Below are positions 1-6,664 of a DNA stretch of 23,741 bases, piece by piece. A program made the position numbers and the translations under genes. The first letter of the stretch is position 1, and every line of letters begins with the position of its first letter. Source of the stretch: JAICWY01 sp964531205 (lineage in GTDB: Bacteria > Vulcanimicrobiota > Vulcanimicrobiia > Vulcanimicrobiales > Vulcanimicrobiaceae); contig CAZHGH010000047.1 in NCBI GenBank assembly GCA_964531205.1, forward strand, positions 1 through 23,741. Reading direction: 5' to 3'. The notes under the pieces are model-generated. The model searched no databases, was not told where the DNA came from, and worked only from the letters and a program-made list of their open reading frames with translations.

Positions 1-671
1 ATCGTGTAGCCTACGCCGCGTACCGTCGTTATGAGCTTGTCGTCGAATCCTTCGTCGATCTTTCCGCGCAGGTACCGGATGTACACGTCAATCAAATTCG
101 AGTCGCCGAGGAAATCGCTGCCCCATACGCCGTTAAAAAGTTCGTCGCGCGAATGCACTTTGTTGCGATGCAGCAGTAAATACTCGAGCAGCGCATATTC
201 CTTCGCCGTTAAGTTGACTTGCTTGCCGCCGCGCGTCACTTCGTGGCGGTCGCGATCCATCACCAGGTCGCGATAGGCGATCACGTTTGCTGCCGGCTCT
301 CTGTCGCGTAACCGTGCGCGAACGCGCGCGAGCAACTCTTCGGTCGAGAACGGTTTGGTAAGATAGTCGTCCGCGCCGATGTCAAGTCCGGCGACGCGAT
401 CGGGCACGCGATCTTTGGCGGTCAGCATGATGATGGGAACGCGGCTCTTTGCGCGCACGCGTTTGCATACTTCCATGCCGTCCATGCGTGGAAGCATCAA
501 GTCGAGGACGATGAGATCGGGTTCTTTCAGCGCACGCTCCAAACCGGAAAGGCCGTCGCGCGCTACATCGACGCTATAGCCTTCATGTTCCAGTTCGAGT
601 TGCAGGACACGGCTGATGGCCGCGTCGTCTTCAATAACGAGGATCCGGTATGCGTTGGCCGCTTTCTCCAT
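1..671 (-). CDS. OmpR-family response regulator (C-terminus cut by window edge)
   Basis: Two-component response regulator that binds DNA when phosphorylated by a sensor kinase not present here. The reverse frame opens at an ATG at 671 and runs off the left edge after about 223 residues, so only the last few residues are missing. The N-terminal receiver domain (about residues 8-120) has the acidic pair D15/D16, the phospho-acceptor D57 in LDLMLPRMDG, T84 and K106 (YLTKPF). The C-terminal half is a winged helix, with the typical LTAKEYALLEYLLLHRNKV and the wing ending near VRGVGYTI. It starts 9 bases after the stop of the anti-sigma-like gene, so it is probably the third gene of the sigma operon. 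A histidine kinase may follow beyond the edge. Family certain; target genes unknown. Confidence 0.93.
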   Translation of the reverse strand, partial: MEKAANAYRILVIEDDAAISRVLQLELEHEGYSVDVARDGLSGLERALKEPDLIVLDLMLPRMDGMEVCKRVRAKSRVPIIMLTAKDRVPDRVAGLDIGADDYLTKPFSTEELLARVRARLRDREPAANVIAYRDLVMDRDRHEVTRGGKQVNLTAKEYALLEYLLLHRNKVHSRDELFNGVWGSDFLGDSNLIDVYIRYLRGKIDEGFDDKLITTVRGVGYT

Positions 672-680
672 ACACTGAGG

Positions 681-1052
681 TTATCGGCGGCGTGCTTCTT
701 GAACCCCCGGTGCCGGCGTTAAATTCAACTGAGAAATCCAGACGGCTGCGCCGCCGCCAACTGCGATCCAGAACAACGTTGCAGGTTGTGCGAAGAGCTT
801 GAGGCCATCGGTAACGTAGGAGTCGAACTCCACGAATGCGGGTGCCGCGGTGCCGTTTGCGATCAGCACGAGCAGCCATGCGAGCAGCGCGACTGCGCCG
901 CCGATAAGCCAGACCTCCCACGGCTTAACGGGAAGCGGCGGACGATAGACGGTTGCCGTGAGAATCGAGGCGCGCAGATCGGCCGGCGGTTCCTCGAGAG
1001 GAAGCGCGAAGAGCGCTCGTTCCAGTTCCTCGTCGCTATCGTACGATTTCAT
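681..1052 (-). CDS. small membrane protein, probable anti-sigma factor
   Basis: A 123-residue protein with two predicted membrane segments, about residues 46-65 (WLIGGAVALLAWLLVLIANG) and 91-107 (ATLFWIAVGGGAAVWIS), and an acidic N-terminal cytoplasmic stretch. Its ATG overlaps the TGA of the sigma gene by 4 bases, the usual arrangement for a sigma/anti-sigma pair. The N-terminal region ends in PPADLRASIL, like the segment before the membrane anchor in many anti-sigma factors. It has no cysteines and no HxxxCxxC, so it is not a zinc-binding (ZAS) type. The anti-sigma role is inferred from position, size and topology, not from a recognised domain. Confidence 0.7.
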   Translation of the reverse strand: MKSYDSDEELERALFALPLEEPPADLRASILTATVYRPPLPVKPWEVWLIGGAVALLAWLLVLIANGTAAPAFVEFDSYVTDGLKLFAQPATLFWIAVGGGAAVWISQLNLTPAPGVQEARRR

Positions 1053-1636
1053 TGTTCGACTCCCGCGGCACTTTCGGCCAACAGGCGGCGTAATTGCTCC
1101 TTGGCTCGGAAGAGATGCGTTTTTACTGTTCCCATCGGCATTCCCAGGACCTCTGCAATCTCGTCATATTGGCGCCCCTGCAGATGGTAAAGCGTGATGA
1201 CGGTGCGGTATTTCTCGGGCAGCGCTTCGATTGCGGCGCGCAGCCGGCGCGCTTCGTCGCCCTCAATCGCCTGCTGCTCGGGGCCGGCACCCGGATCGGC
1301 CCGCTCCGGAAGTTCCTCATTTGAATAACGCTTGCGGCGCGCCAAACGGTCGCAGCATGCGTGATAGGTTATTGCGAAAATCCAAGTCGAGAACTTGGCG
1401 CCCGGCTTGAAGGTGCGTAGGCTGCGGTAGGCCTTGAAGAATGCCTCCTGGGCTACGTCCCGCGCTTCTTCCTGATCGCGCAGCGTGCGATAAGCCAGGT
1501 GATAAACCGCGCGATCGTACCGCTCGACGAGCGTCCCGAAAGCTTCGGGGCGGCCGCCTAGGGCTGCCGCAACCAGAGCCTGGTCATCGTCGAGGGGCTG
1601 GATCGGTACTTCCTCCAATAGTGCTGCCGCAGCCAC
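1049..1636 (-). CDS. ECF-type RNA polymerase sigma factor
   Basis: A 195-residue group IV (ECF, RpoE-like) sigma factor that directs RNA polymerase to promoters of a stress or envelope regulon. Region 2 lies at about residues 25-95 (DQEEARDVAQEAFFKAYRSL, then FSTWIFAITYHACCDRLARR). Region 4 lies at about 130-185 (LPEKYRTVITLYHLQGRQYD, then an HTH with GMPMGTVKTHLFRAKEQLR). There is no C-terminal extension. The best start is the GTG at 1636. It has no upstream Shine-Dalgarno sequence and sits exactly 8 bases after a CGTA -10 element, suggesting a leaderless transcript. It is the first gene of a sigma, anti-sigma, response-regulator operon and is probably autoregulated by the promoter at 1645-1670. 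Confidence 0.93.
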   Translation of the reverse strand: MAAAALLEEVPIQPLDDDQALVAAALGGRPEAFGTLVERYDRAVYHLAYRTLRDQEEARDVAQEAFFKAYRSLRTFKPGAKFSTWIFAITYHACCDRLARRKRYSNEELPERADPGAGPEQQAIEGDEARRLRAAIEALPEKYRTVITLYHLQGRQYDEIAEVLGMPMGTVKTHLFRAKEQLRRLLAESAAGVEQ

Positions 1637-1644
1637 GTATAGTG

Positions 1645-1670
1645 TACGCCCGCGTAGTGCCCGTTGTTTC
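1645..1670 (-). promoter_or_regulatory. ECF-type promoter of the sigma operon
   Basis: Reading the minus strand, a GAAAC -35 element (1670-1666) is followed by a 17-base spacer and a CGTA -10 element (1648-1645), a classic ECF layout. The GTG start of the sigma gene follows after 8 bases, so transcription would begin at or next to the start codon. Autoregulation by the encoded sigma factor is inferred. Confidence 0.55.
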
Positions 1671-1684
1671 GCAGGGGGCGCGGT

Positions 1685-1709
1685 GAAACACTCCGGCGAG
1701 CATGCCGTA
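1685..1709 (+). promoter_or_regulatory. ECF-type promoter of the DUF4097-like gene
   Basis: A GAAAC -35 element (1685-1689), a 16-base spacer and CGTA (1706-1709) form an ECF-like promoter. The ATG at 1718 follows after 8 bases, the same geometry as the divergent sigma promoter. The two -35 elements are 15 bases apart, back to back. This suggests that the divergent membrane-protein genes belong to the regulon of the adjacent sigma factor. Confidence 0.55.
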
Positions 1710-1717
1710 TATGGGGC

Positions 1718-2593
1718 ATGCGGTACTCGAAAGCCGGAATCATCGCCTTGCTACTGGCAGCCGAACTCTTCATTGCGGGCGCCATCATTTGGTCGCTCGG
1801 CGGCCGTGGCAATTTCTCGGTGAAGGCTGCCGCGCTGCATTCGGAGTCGGGGCAAGATAAAGTGTTCGCGCCAATCGACGCGGGTGCAACGCCGCATATC
1901 GCGATCGACGATCCGGATTCGCACGTCGTTGTTACGACGTCCGACGACGGCAAAGTGCACGTCACGGATGCGTCGCACTTCGAGGGAATTTTTTGGGGCG
2001 ATACAACACGCCCGCCGCTGCAAGTTTCGCGAACCGATGACGGCGTCGCGATCGTTCGCGCCCCGGGACACGGCGTACGCGTGCAAATCTTCGGCATCTC
2101 ACAACAACGCGTTGAAGTCGCTGTTCCTGCGGCATCATTGCTCGACGTCAAACGCTGTTCCGCTGCAGACGTTACCGGCTTACGCGGTATCGTACGCGTT
2201 CACTCGGTTGACGGTCACATCGCTGCAACCGACGTTCGCACCGACGAGCTCACTATCGCGTCCGACGATGGACGGCTCGCGTTAGATAATGTCGTTGCAA
2301 CGCAAATTGATGCGAGTACGAAGGACGGCTCGATCCGGGGCCGCAGCGTAGCAACTTCAGGCGGAACGCTGCACACGGATGACGGCACGATCACGCTCGG
2401 ACTCGCGCCGAGCGTCAATGTTGCAATTCGCGCTCGCACCGCTGACGGTCACGTAACGCTTGACGGCCGTCGCGCAGCGCGAAACGACGACGATTCTTCG
2501 AATGCCGACTATCGCGTCGGCTCGGGCGGCGGGTCGCTCGAGGTCTCAAGCCAAGACGGAAGCATTCACATTACCACGAACGGAGCCCAATAA
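1718..2593 (+). CDS. membrane-anchored DUF4097-like beta-repeat protein
   Basis: A 291-residue protein with an N-terminal membrane anchor or uncleaved signal (residues 6-26, AGIIALLLAAELFIAGAIIW), then an extracytoplasmic domain of short repeating beta strands with a recurring 'DG.I / DG.L / DGHV' pattern (VDGHIAATDV, SDDGRLALDN, KDGSIRGRSV, DDGTITLGLA, ADGHVTLDGR, QDGSIHITTN). This is the pattern of DUF4097/adhesin-like beta-helix proteins often found beside ECF or PspC-type stress regulators. The start is set at ATG 1718 because it fits the ECF promoter; the frame is open further upstream, but those codons would lie within the promoter. Molecular function unknown; a role in envelope stress is inferred from the divergent sigma factor. 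Confidence 0.75.
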   Translation: MRYSKAGIIALLLAAELFIAGAIIWSLGGRGNFSVKAAALHSESGQDKVFAPIDAGATPHIAIDDPDSHVVVTTSDDGKVHVTDASHFEGIFWGDTTRPPLQVSRTDDGVAIVRAPGHGVRVQIFGISQQRVEVAVPAASLLDVKRCSAADVTGLRGIVRVHSVDGHIAATDVRTDELTIASDDGRLALDNVVATQIDASTKDGSIRGRSVATSGGTLHTDDGTITLGLAPSVNVAIRARTADGHVTLDGRRAARNDDDSSNADYRVGSGGGSLEVSSQDGSIHITTNGAQ

Positions 2594-2596
2594 GTC

Positions 2597-3199
2597 ATGT
2601 CAGACCCTGCAGAAGTATTCGTACCGATTGTTGCGATACTCGTAATCTTCGGATTACCGCTCTCGTACGCAATTGTGAACCGCGTGTTTGCGCATCAAGA
2701 GCGCATCGAAATGATCCGCCGCGGCGTCATGCCGCCGCCGGACACGAAGTGGGCGAAACGCATGGGTGCATATGCGGCTCCGCCGTCCGGCTACGCGCCA
2801 GGATATGACCCGTACGAATACTCGCAGTGGCAGGCGAACCGCTCGCTGCGCAAAGGCATCACGCTTGCCATGATCGGGTTCGCGCTGCTCGTGGGCCTCT
2901 CGTTCATCGATATCGGGCAACCGGGTCCGTGGCTGCTCGGCGGCTTGATTCCACTCTTCGTGGGTGTCGCGCAGATTATCATCGCGCTCATGTCCGGCGC
3001 CCGTATCACGCCGTTCGGCGGCTACCAACCGCCGCCGCACTTCCAGCAACCGGGCGTGCAGCAACAGCAACAAGAGTACCAAGCCGGCTCGCGTCCCTTC
3101 ACGGCCCCGCCGCCGAACGCACCGTCCGGACCCGCCGGCTGGCGCCCGGGGCCCACGACGGAACTCGAAAAGCCGGCGCAGCCCCCCGATAAATATTAA
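2597..3199 (+). CDS. DUF6249-like membrane protein
   Basis: A 200-residue protein with three predicted membrane helices at about residues 7-27, 88-106 and 112-132. The first is followed by the characteristic HQERIEMIRRGVMPPP segment seen in DUF6249 proteins, where a short cytoplasmic helix follows the first membrane span. The C-terminal 60 residues are low-complexity, rich in proline and glutamine (a QQQQQ run), and probably disordered. It starts 3 bases after the stop of the DUF4097-like gene, so the two are co-transcribed from the ECF-type promoter and end at the terminator at 3220-3247. No enzymatic motif is visible. A role in envelope homeostasis is only inferred from context. Confidence 0.72.
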   Translation: MSDPAEVFVPIVAILVIFGLPLSYAIVNRVFAHQERIEMIRRGVMPPPDTKWAKRMGAYAAPPSGYAPGYDPYEYSQWQANRSLRKGITLAMIGFALLVGLSFIDIGQPGPWLLGGLIPLFVGVAQIIIALMSGARITPFGGYQPPPHFQQPGVQQQQQEYQAGSRPFTAPPPNAPSGPAGWRPGPTTELEKPAQPPDKY

Positions 3200-3219
3200 A
3201 ACCGCGCTCCAAAGCAAAT

Positions 3220-3247
3220 AAAAACCCCGGCCGCAGCCGGGGTTTTT
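3220..3247. terminator. bidirectional intrinsic terminator
   Basis: A perfect stem CCCCGGC (3225-3231) / GCCGGGG (3236-3242) with the tetraloop CGCA is flanked by AAAAA before and TTTTT after. It can stop transcription from the DUF6249-like gene on the plus strand and from the small gene at 3276-3416 on the minus strand. Confidence 0.93.
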
Positions 3248-3267
3248 CGCTGTAGTTACCTCTGTTT

Positions 3268-3432
3268 AGGAGGGTTCACTTGCAAGAGACCAGGGCAATT
3301 GCCCATCCAGCCGCAGTTCTCGTCCGGACAAGATATCCGTCGGACGTGCGGTCGTAAACCTGGTAGCCCGCTCGCAGCGCGTCGGCTAACGATTTGAAGA
3401 CCATCAAACCTGCCATTTTCGTGGACCCTCCT
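3268..3432 (-). repeat. inverted repeat bracketing the small gene and covering its ribosome-binding site
   Basis: AGGAGGGTTCAC (3268-3279) and GTGGACCCTCCT (3421-3432) are inverted copies with one mismatch, about 140 bases apart. In the minus-strand transcript the right arm is the Shine-Dalgarno region and the left arm, which includes the TGA stop, is its complement. The end of the message could therefore fold back over the ribosome-binding site. The repeat could instead be a relic of a small mobile element. Confidence 0.6.
3276..3416 (-). CDS. 46-residue small protein, paralogue A of a new family
   Basis: A short minus-strand gene with a strong Shine-Dalgarno sequence (AAGGAGGG, 10 bases before ATG 3416). 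It encodes 46 residues with the core RAGYQVYDRTSDGYLVRTRT then AAGWAIALV. It aligns without gaps to the 51-residue protein at 19881-20036: 26 of 35 residues are identical over residues 9-43. The shared pattern is ALRAGYxVYDRxxxGYLVRxRTAxGWxIALV. That conservation between two separate loci is the main evidence that it is translated. It is basic, has no membrane segment, and looks like a compact beta-rich mini-domain. No known family recognised; function unknown. A 12-base inverted repeat spans the gene and includes its ribosome-binding site. Transcription probably ends at 3220-3247. Confidence 0.82.
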   Translation of the reverse strand: MAGLMVFKSLADALRAGYQVYDRTSDGYLVRTRTAAGWAIALVSCK

Positions 3433-3544
3433 TTCGTAATTTTTTTGATTCTATACCCAATAACGGCTGAAGTCGGGAAGAAGTTCAGTCTTTAGTCGTA
3501 TATTCGGTAAAAATTCTGCGACGATTCTCGTACCGGAGCTGCTG

Positions 3545-4417
3545 ATGTTGACCGAGAATGGCAAACACATGCCCATTGCCCGTCGCGAACTCGTTGAAGG
3601 ATTGCAATCGCAAGCTTCCGTTCATGATGTGCGTATTCTCGATCGTACCGAACTTGCACCCGGCGTTGTCCTCCTTGGATTTCACGCTCCTGCGCTCGTA
3701 CGTGTGACTAAGCCCGGACAATTCATCATGGCTGTGCCGCCGGGTGGAGAACGCGCTGCAGTGGCGCTCGGCATATACGAAGCTCAAGGCGAGCGCGCCA
3801 GTATCATGTTTTTCGTATGCGGTCCGCGCACGCGCGAATTCGCTGAGTTGCGCCCCGGCGATCATTTCTCGCTCAGTGGCCCCCTTGGTAACGGCTTCAC
3901 TATCGATCATGCCAAATCCGCAGCAATCGTTGCAGGCGGCGTTGGTATTGCGTCGGTATTGCTTCCGGCCCAAGCTCTAGTCCGTTTGGGTGTGCGAACG
4001 CGGTTATTTTATGGCGCTCGCAACGCCGGACTGCTAGTCGATAGAGAGCGTTTCGCCGCGGAAGGGTGCGAAGTGATTTGTGCAACGGACGACGGCTCGT
4101 TCGGACACCACGGCTATATCACCGAAGCGCTCGCGCAGAGCGATGAAAAACCGGACGTTATTTTAGCCTGCGGACCTTCGCCGATGCTGCGCGCGACGGC
4201 GTTCGTAGCAAACGAGATGGGCGTTCCCGCCCAACTCTCACTGGAAGAGACGTTTGCATGCGGCGTGGGCGGATGCTGGGGATGCGTCGTCCCGATCGAC
4301 CGCAATAGCGCACAAGCACCGTCGTTTCCCGGACCTGAGGCCGGCGGCAGCGATGTTGTGAACGCGCGCATTTGTAAGGAGGGCCCCGTTTTTTGGGCGC
4401 ACGAGCTGCGATGGTAG
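3545..4417 (+). CDS. pyrK: dihydroorotate dehydrogenase B, electron transfer subunit
   Basis: Carries electrons from the PyrD flavin to NAD+ in UMP synthesis, using FAD and a [2Fe-2S] cluster. The 290-residue protein has a ferredoxin-reductase FAD domain (about 25-118, with the flavin-type PGQFIM at 57-62), an NAD domain (about 125-230, AAIVAGGVGIASVL) and a C-terminal cluster site with C239, C244, C247 and C277 (CGVGGCWGCV, then ICKEGPVF). The gap between the third and fourth cysteines is about 30 residues, longer than the roughly 15 in the Lactococcus enzyme. Start ATG 3545 has GGAG 6 bases upstream; ATG 3569 is an alternative. First gene of the pyr operon; overlaps pyrD by 7 bases. Confidence 0.95.
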   Translation: MLTENGKHMPIARRELVEGLQSQASVHDVRILDRTELAPGVVLLGFHAPALVRVTKPGQFIMAVPPGGERAAVALGIYEAQGERASIMFFVCGPRTREFAELRPGDHFSLSGPLGNGFTIDHAKSAAIVAGGVGIASVLLPAQALVRLGVRTRLFYGARNAGLLVDRERFAAEGCEVICATDDGSFGHHGYITEALAQSDEKPDVILACGPSPMLRATAFVANEMGVPAQLSLEETFACGVGGCWGCVVPIDRNSAQAPSFPGPEAGGSDVVNARICKEGPVFWAHELRW

Positions 4418-5376
4418 TGTCGGAAGAAGTCGATCTGTCGACGCGCATCGGATCGCTCGATCTCGCTTATCCGACGCTGATGGGCAGCGGATGTTACGGT
4501 TCGGGTGAAGAGTTCGAGCCCTTCATCGATTTATCGAAAATCGGCGGTGTGGTGCTCAAGAGCGTTACGCGCGCGCCACGACTTGGCAATCCGACGCCGC
4601 GGCTCGTTCAGACGCCGGCAGGGATGCTCAATGCCATCGGCTTGCAGAATCCGGGCATCGACTGGTATCTCGAGCACGACGTTGCAAAGTTTGCATCGCG
4701 TCCGTGCAAGATCGTCGGGAGCGTTGCCGGATTTTCCGTGGACGACTACGCGTACGTCGCGGAACGTTTGGCGGCACGCGACGAAATTCACGCGCTCGAA
4801 TTGAACATTTCGTGTCCGAACGTCGCCTCCGAGGGTGAGACGTTCGCGTGCGATCCGCAGCTTACGTCGCGCGTCGTAAAAACCGTGCGCGAAACGACCG
4901 GCAAAACGCTCATCGTCAAGTTATCGCCGAACGTCACTGATATCGCGAGCATCGCGCGCGAAGCGGAGGCTGCCGGAGCCGACGCGCTCGCAGTGATCAA
5001 TACCGTGCGCGGAATGGCGATCGATATCAATACATGGAAGCCGCGCTTGGGCAACGTCACCGGCGGCTTATCCGGTCCAGCCATCCGTCCCATTGCGCTC
5101 CTTGCGGTATATGAAGTGGCGCGTGCGGTGAAGATTCCGATCGTGGGCCAAGGCGGCATCGAAACGGCCAGCGACGCACTGGAATTTTTCCTTGCAGGCG
5201 CGAGTGCAATCTCTATCGGCACGGCGAATTTCACCGACCCGCGCATTCCGGTTCGAATCGTTGAAGAACTGCGCGAGTATCTCGCCGCGCGCGGCATACG
5301 CTCGTTGCGCGAGATCGTCGGCAAGGCGAACGTCGGCTTCGCGACCGCGTTCCAGTACGAAGGAGACGAAGGCTAA
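4411..5376 (+). CDS. pyrD: dihydroorotate dehydrogenase, class 1B catalytic subunit
   Basis: Oxidises dihydroorotate to orotate in a complex with PyrK. About 321 residues forming an FMN-binding TIM barrel. The catalytic cysteine lies in LNISCPNV, FMN/substrate motifs in VNTVRGMAIDI and NVTGGLSGPAIRP, and the phosphate-binding end in GQGGIETASDAL and ISIGTANF. The class 1B type is shown by the cysteine and by the coupled pyrK. Start choice: ATG 4411 overlaps the pyrK stop (ATGGTAG) but has no close Shine-Dalgarno. An in-frame TTG at 4393 lies 9 bases after a perfect AAGGAGG (4377-4383) and would add six residues. The ATG is kept because homologues have short leaders before the IGSLDL-type opening. 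Confidence 0.95.
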   Translation: MVVSEEVDLSTRIGSLDLAYPTLMGSGCYGSGEEFEPFIDLSKIGGVVLKSVTRAPRLGNPTPRLVQTPAGMLNAIGLQNPGIDWYLEHDVAKFASRPCKIVGSVAGFSVDDYAYVAERLAARDEIHALELNISCPNVASEGETFACDPQLTSRVVKTVRETTGKTLIVKLSPNVTDIASIAREAEAAGADALAVINTVRGMAIDINTWKPRLGNVTGGLSGPAIRPIALLAVYEVARAVKIPIVGQGGIETASDALEFFLAGASAISIGTANFTDPRIPVRIVEELREYLAARGIRSLREIVGKANVGFATAFQYEGDEG

Positions 5377-5378
5377 AC

Positions 5379-6095
5379 GTGTGCGCTCAATTGATAGTCG
5401 CGCTTGACGTGCCGGCGCCCGAACAGGCCGAACGCCTCATCGACCAACTCTACGATCTCGATCTCATCTACAAAGTTGGGATGGAGTCGCTCTACGGTTA
5501 TGGCGAGCGCCTCTTTTCGTACATGGAAGCACGCGACGTTCGGCACTTCATCGACGCGAAAGTTCACGACATTCCAAGAACGGTCGCGGCGGCGGTCAAG
5601 CAGCTCGTTCGCCACGGAACGCATATCATCAACGTTCACGCGCTCGGCGGAACGGAGATGATGAAGGCTGCGGTGCAAGCCGCAAACGAACGCGCAGACG
5701 AACTTGGCATGACGCCGCCGCACGTGTTTGCCGTTACGGTTCTCACAAGCATGTCGCAGAGCGATTTACTAGACGTCGGTCTCGGCGGAGATGTCGTCGA
5801 CAATGCGATGCGCTTAGCGCGGCTGGCGCACGATGCCGGCTGCAGCGGCGTGGTGTGCAGTGCGCATGAAGTGCCGGATATCAAAGGCATTTTGGGCAGC
5901 AATTTTCTGACGCTCACGCCAGGCATTAGACCCGCGCGTGCCGAGCACGGCGATCAGAAGCGTGTGACGACGCCGGCCGATGCGGTGCGTGCGGGCGCAG
6001 ATTATTTGGTCGTCGGACGGCCTATCACCGAGGCGATCGATGCGGCGGCTGCGGCCGAGGCTATTCTCGCCGACATGCGCGGAGTAACGGCATGA
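5379..6095 (+). CDS. pyrF: orotidine 5'-phosphate decarboxylase
   Basis: Final step of UMP synthesis, decarboxylating OMP to UMP in the cytoplasm. The 238-residue TIM barrel carries the catalytic D59-x-K61-x-x-D64 array (FIDAKVHDIPRTV), an N-terminal IVALDVP strand with the substrate aspartate, and the phosphate-binding TPGIRP and VVGRPIT near the C-terminus. This is the classic short group I bacterial type. The start is a GTG 2 bases after the pyrD stop, with AAGGAGACGAAGG just upstream. The last 4 bases overlap the pyrE start (ATGA), indicating translational coupling. Confidence 0.95.
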   Translation: MCAQLIVALDVPAPEQAERLIDQLYDLDLIYKVGMESLYGYGERLFSYMEARDVRHFIDAKVHDIPRTVAAAVKQLVRHGTHIINVHALGGTEMMKAAVQAANERADELGMTPPHVFAVTVLTSMSQSDLLDVGLGGDVVDNAMRLARLAHDAGCSGVVCSAHEVPDIKGILGSNFLTLTPGIRPARAEHGDQKRVTTPADAVRAGADYLVVGRPITEAIDAAAAAEAILADMRGVTA

Positions 6096-6664
6096 ACCAG
6101 AAGATCGACTTGGAGCGCGAGCTGAAACAACGCGGGGCGCTGCTCGACGGTCATTTTAAATTGAGTTCGGGCCGCCACAGCGACCGGTTCATTCAAAAGT
6201 TCCGCATACTGGAAGATCCGAAGATGGTGGAACCGGTTGCAAAGCAGATCGCGGCGACGTTCCGCGACATGAACCCGACAGTCGTTGTGAGCGCGGCGGT
6301 CGGCGGCATCATTTTGGGTTACGAAGTGGCGCGCGCACTCGGCACGAAAGCGATATTCGTGGAGAAAGAAAACGGCGTGCCCGTGCTGCGCCGCAGCTTT
6401 CAACTGGATCCTTCCGATCGCGCGCTCGTCGTGGAGGACGTGGTCACGACCGGCGGTTCGGTGAAAGAAGTGCTCGACGTCGTGCGCAAGTCCGGTGCGA
6501 GCGTAACAGGCGTTGGCGTTATCGTGCAGCGCGGAGAGGCCGACTTCGGCGTGCCGACGCATGCGCTGCTGGATATGCCGATCGTTTCGCACGATCCGGA
6601 CGATTGTCCGCAATGCAAAGCCGGCGAACCAATCACCGACCCGGGCTCCCGCCGATCGAAATGA
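6092..6664 (+). CDS. pyrE: orotate phosphoribosyltransferase
   Basis: Transfers phosphoribose from PRPP to orotate to make OMP, the substrate of the adjacent pyrF product. The 190-residue protein has the PRPP-binding loop at residues 113-124 (VVEDVVTTGGSV), the orotate-side HFKLSSGRHSD at 21-31 and a catalytic-loop segment EKENG at 91-95. A C-terminal CPQC pair (C172, C175) after HDPDDC is not essential to the fold and may bind a metal. It overlaps pyrF and hisC by 4 bases at either end, so it is translationally coupled to both. Length fits the bacterial family. Confidence 0.94.
   Translation: MNQKIDLERELKQRGALLDGHFKLSSGRHSDRFIQKFRILEDPKMVEPVAKQIAATFRDMNPTVVVSAAVGGIILGYEVARALGTKAIFVEKENGVPVLRRSFQLDPSDRALVVEDVVTTGGSVKEVLDVVRKSGASVTGVGVIVQRGEADFGVPTHALLDMPIVSHDPDDCPQCKAGEPITDPGSRRSK

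Noticed and set aside
1558..2151. A 197-codon minus-strand frame opposite the DUF4097-like gene
   Set aside because: Cysteine/serine/proline-rich shadow with no domain; it spans both ECF promoters and the divergent gene.
3268..3360. A plus-strand frame with AGGAGGG upstream of a TTG at 3280
   Set aside because: Only about 25 codons before a stop, and antisense to the conserved small protein; the AGGAGGG is the arm of the inverted repeat.
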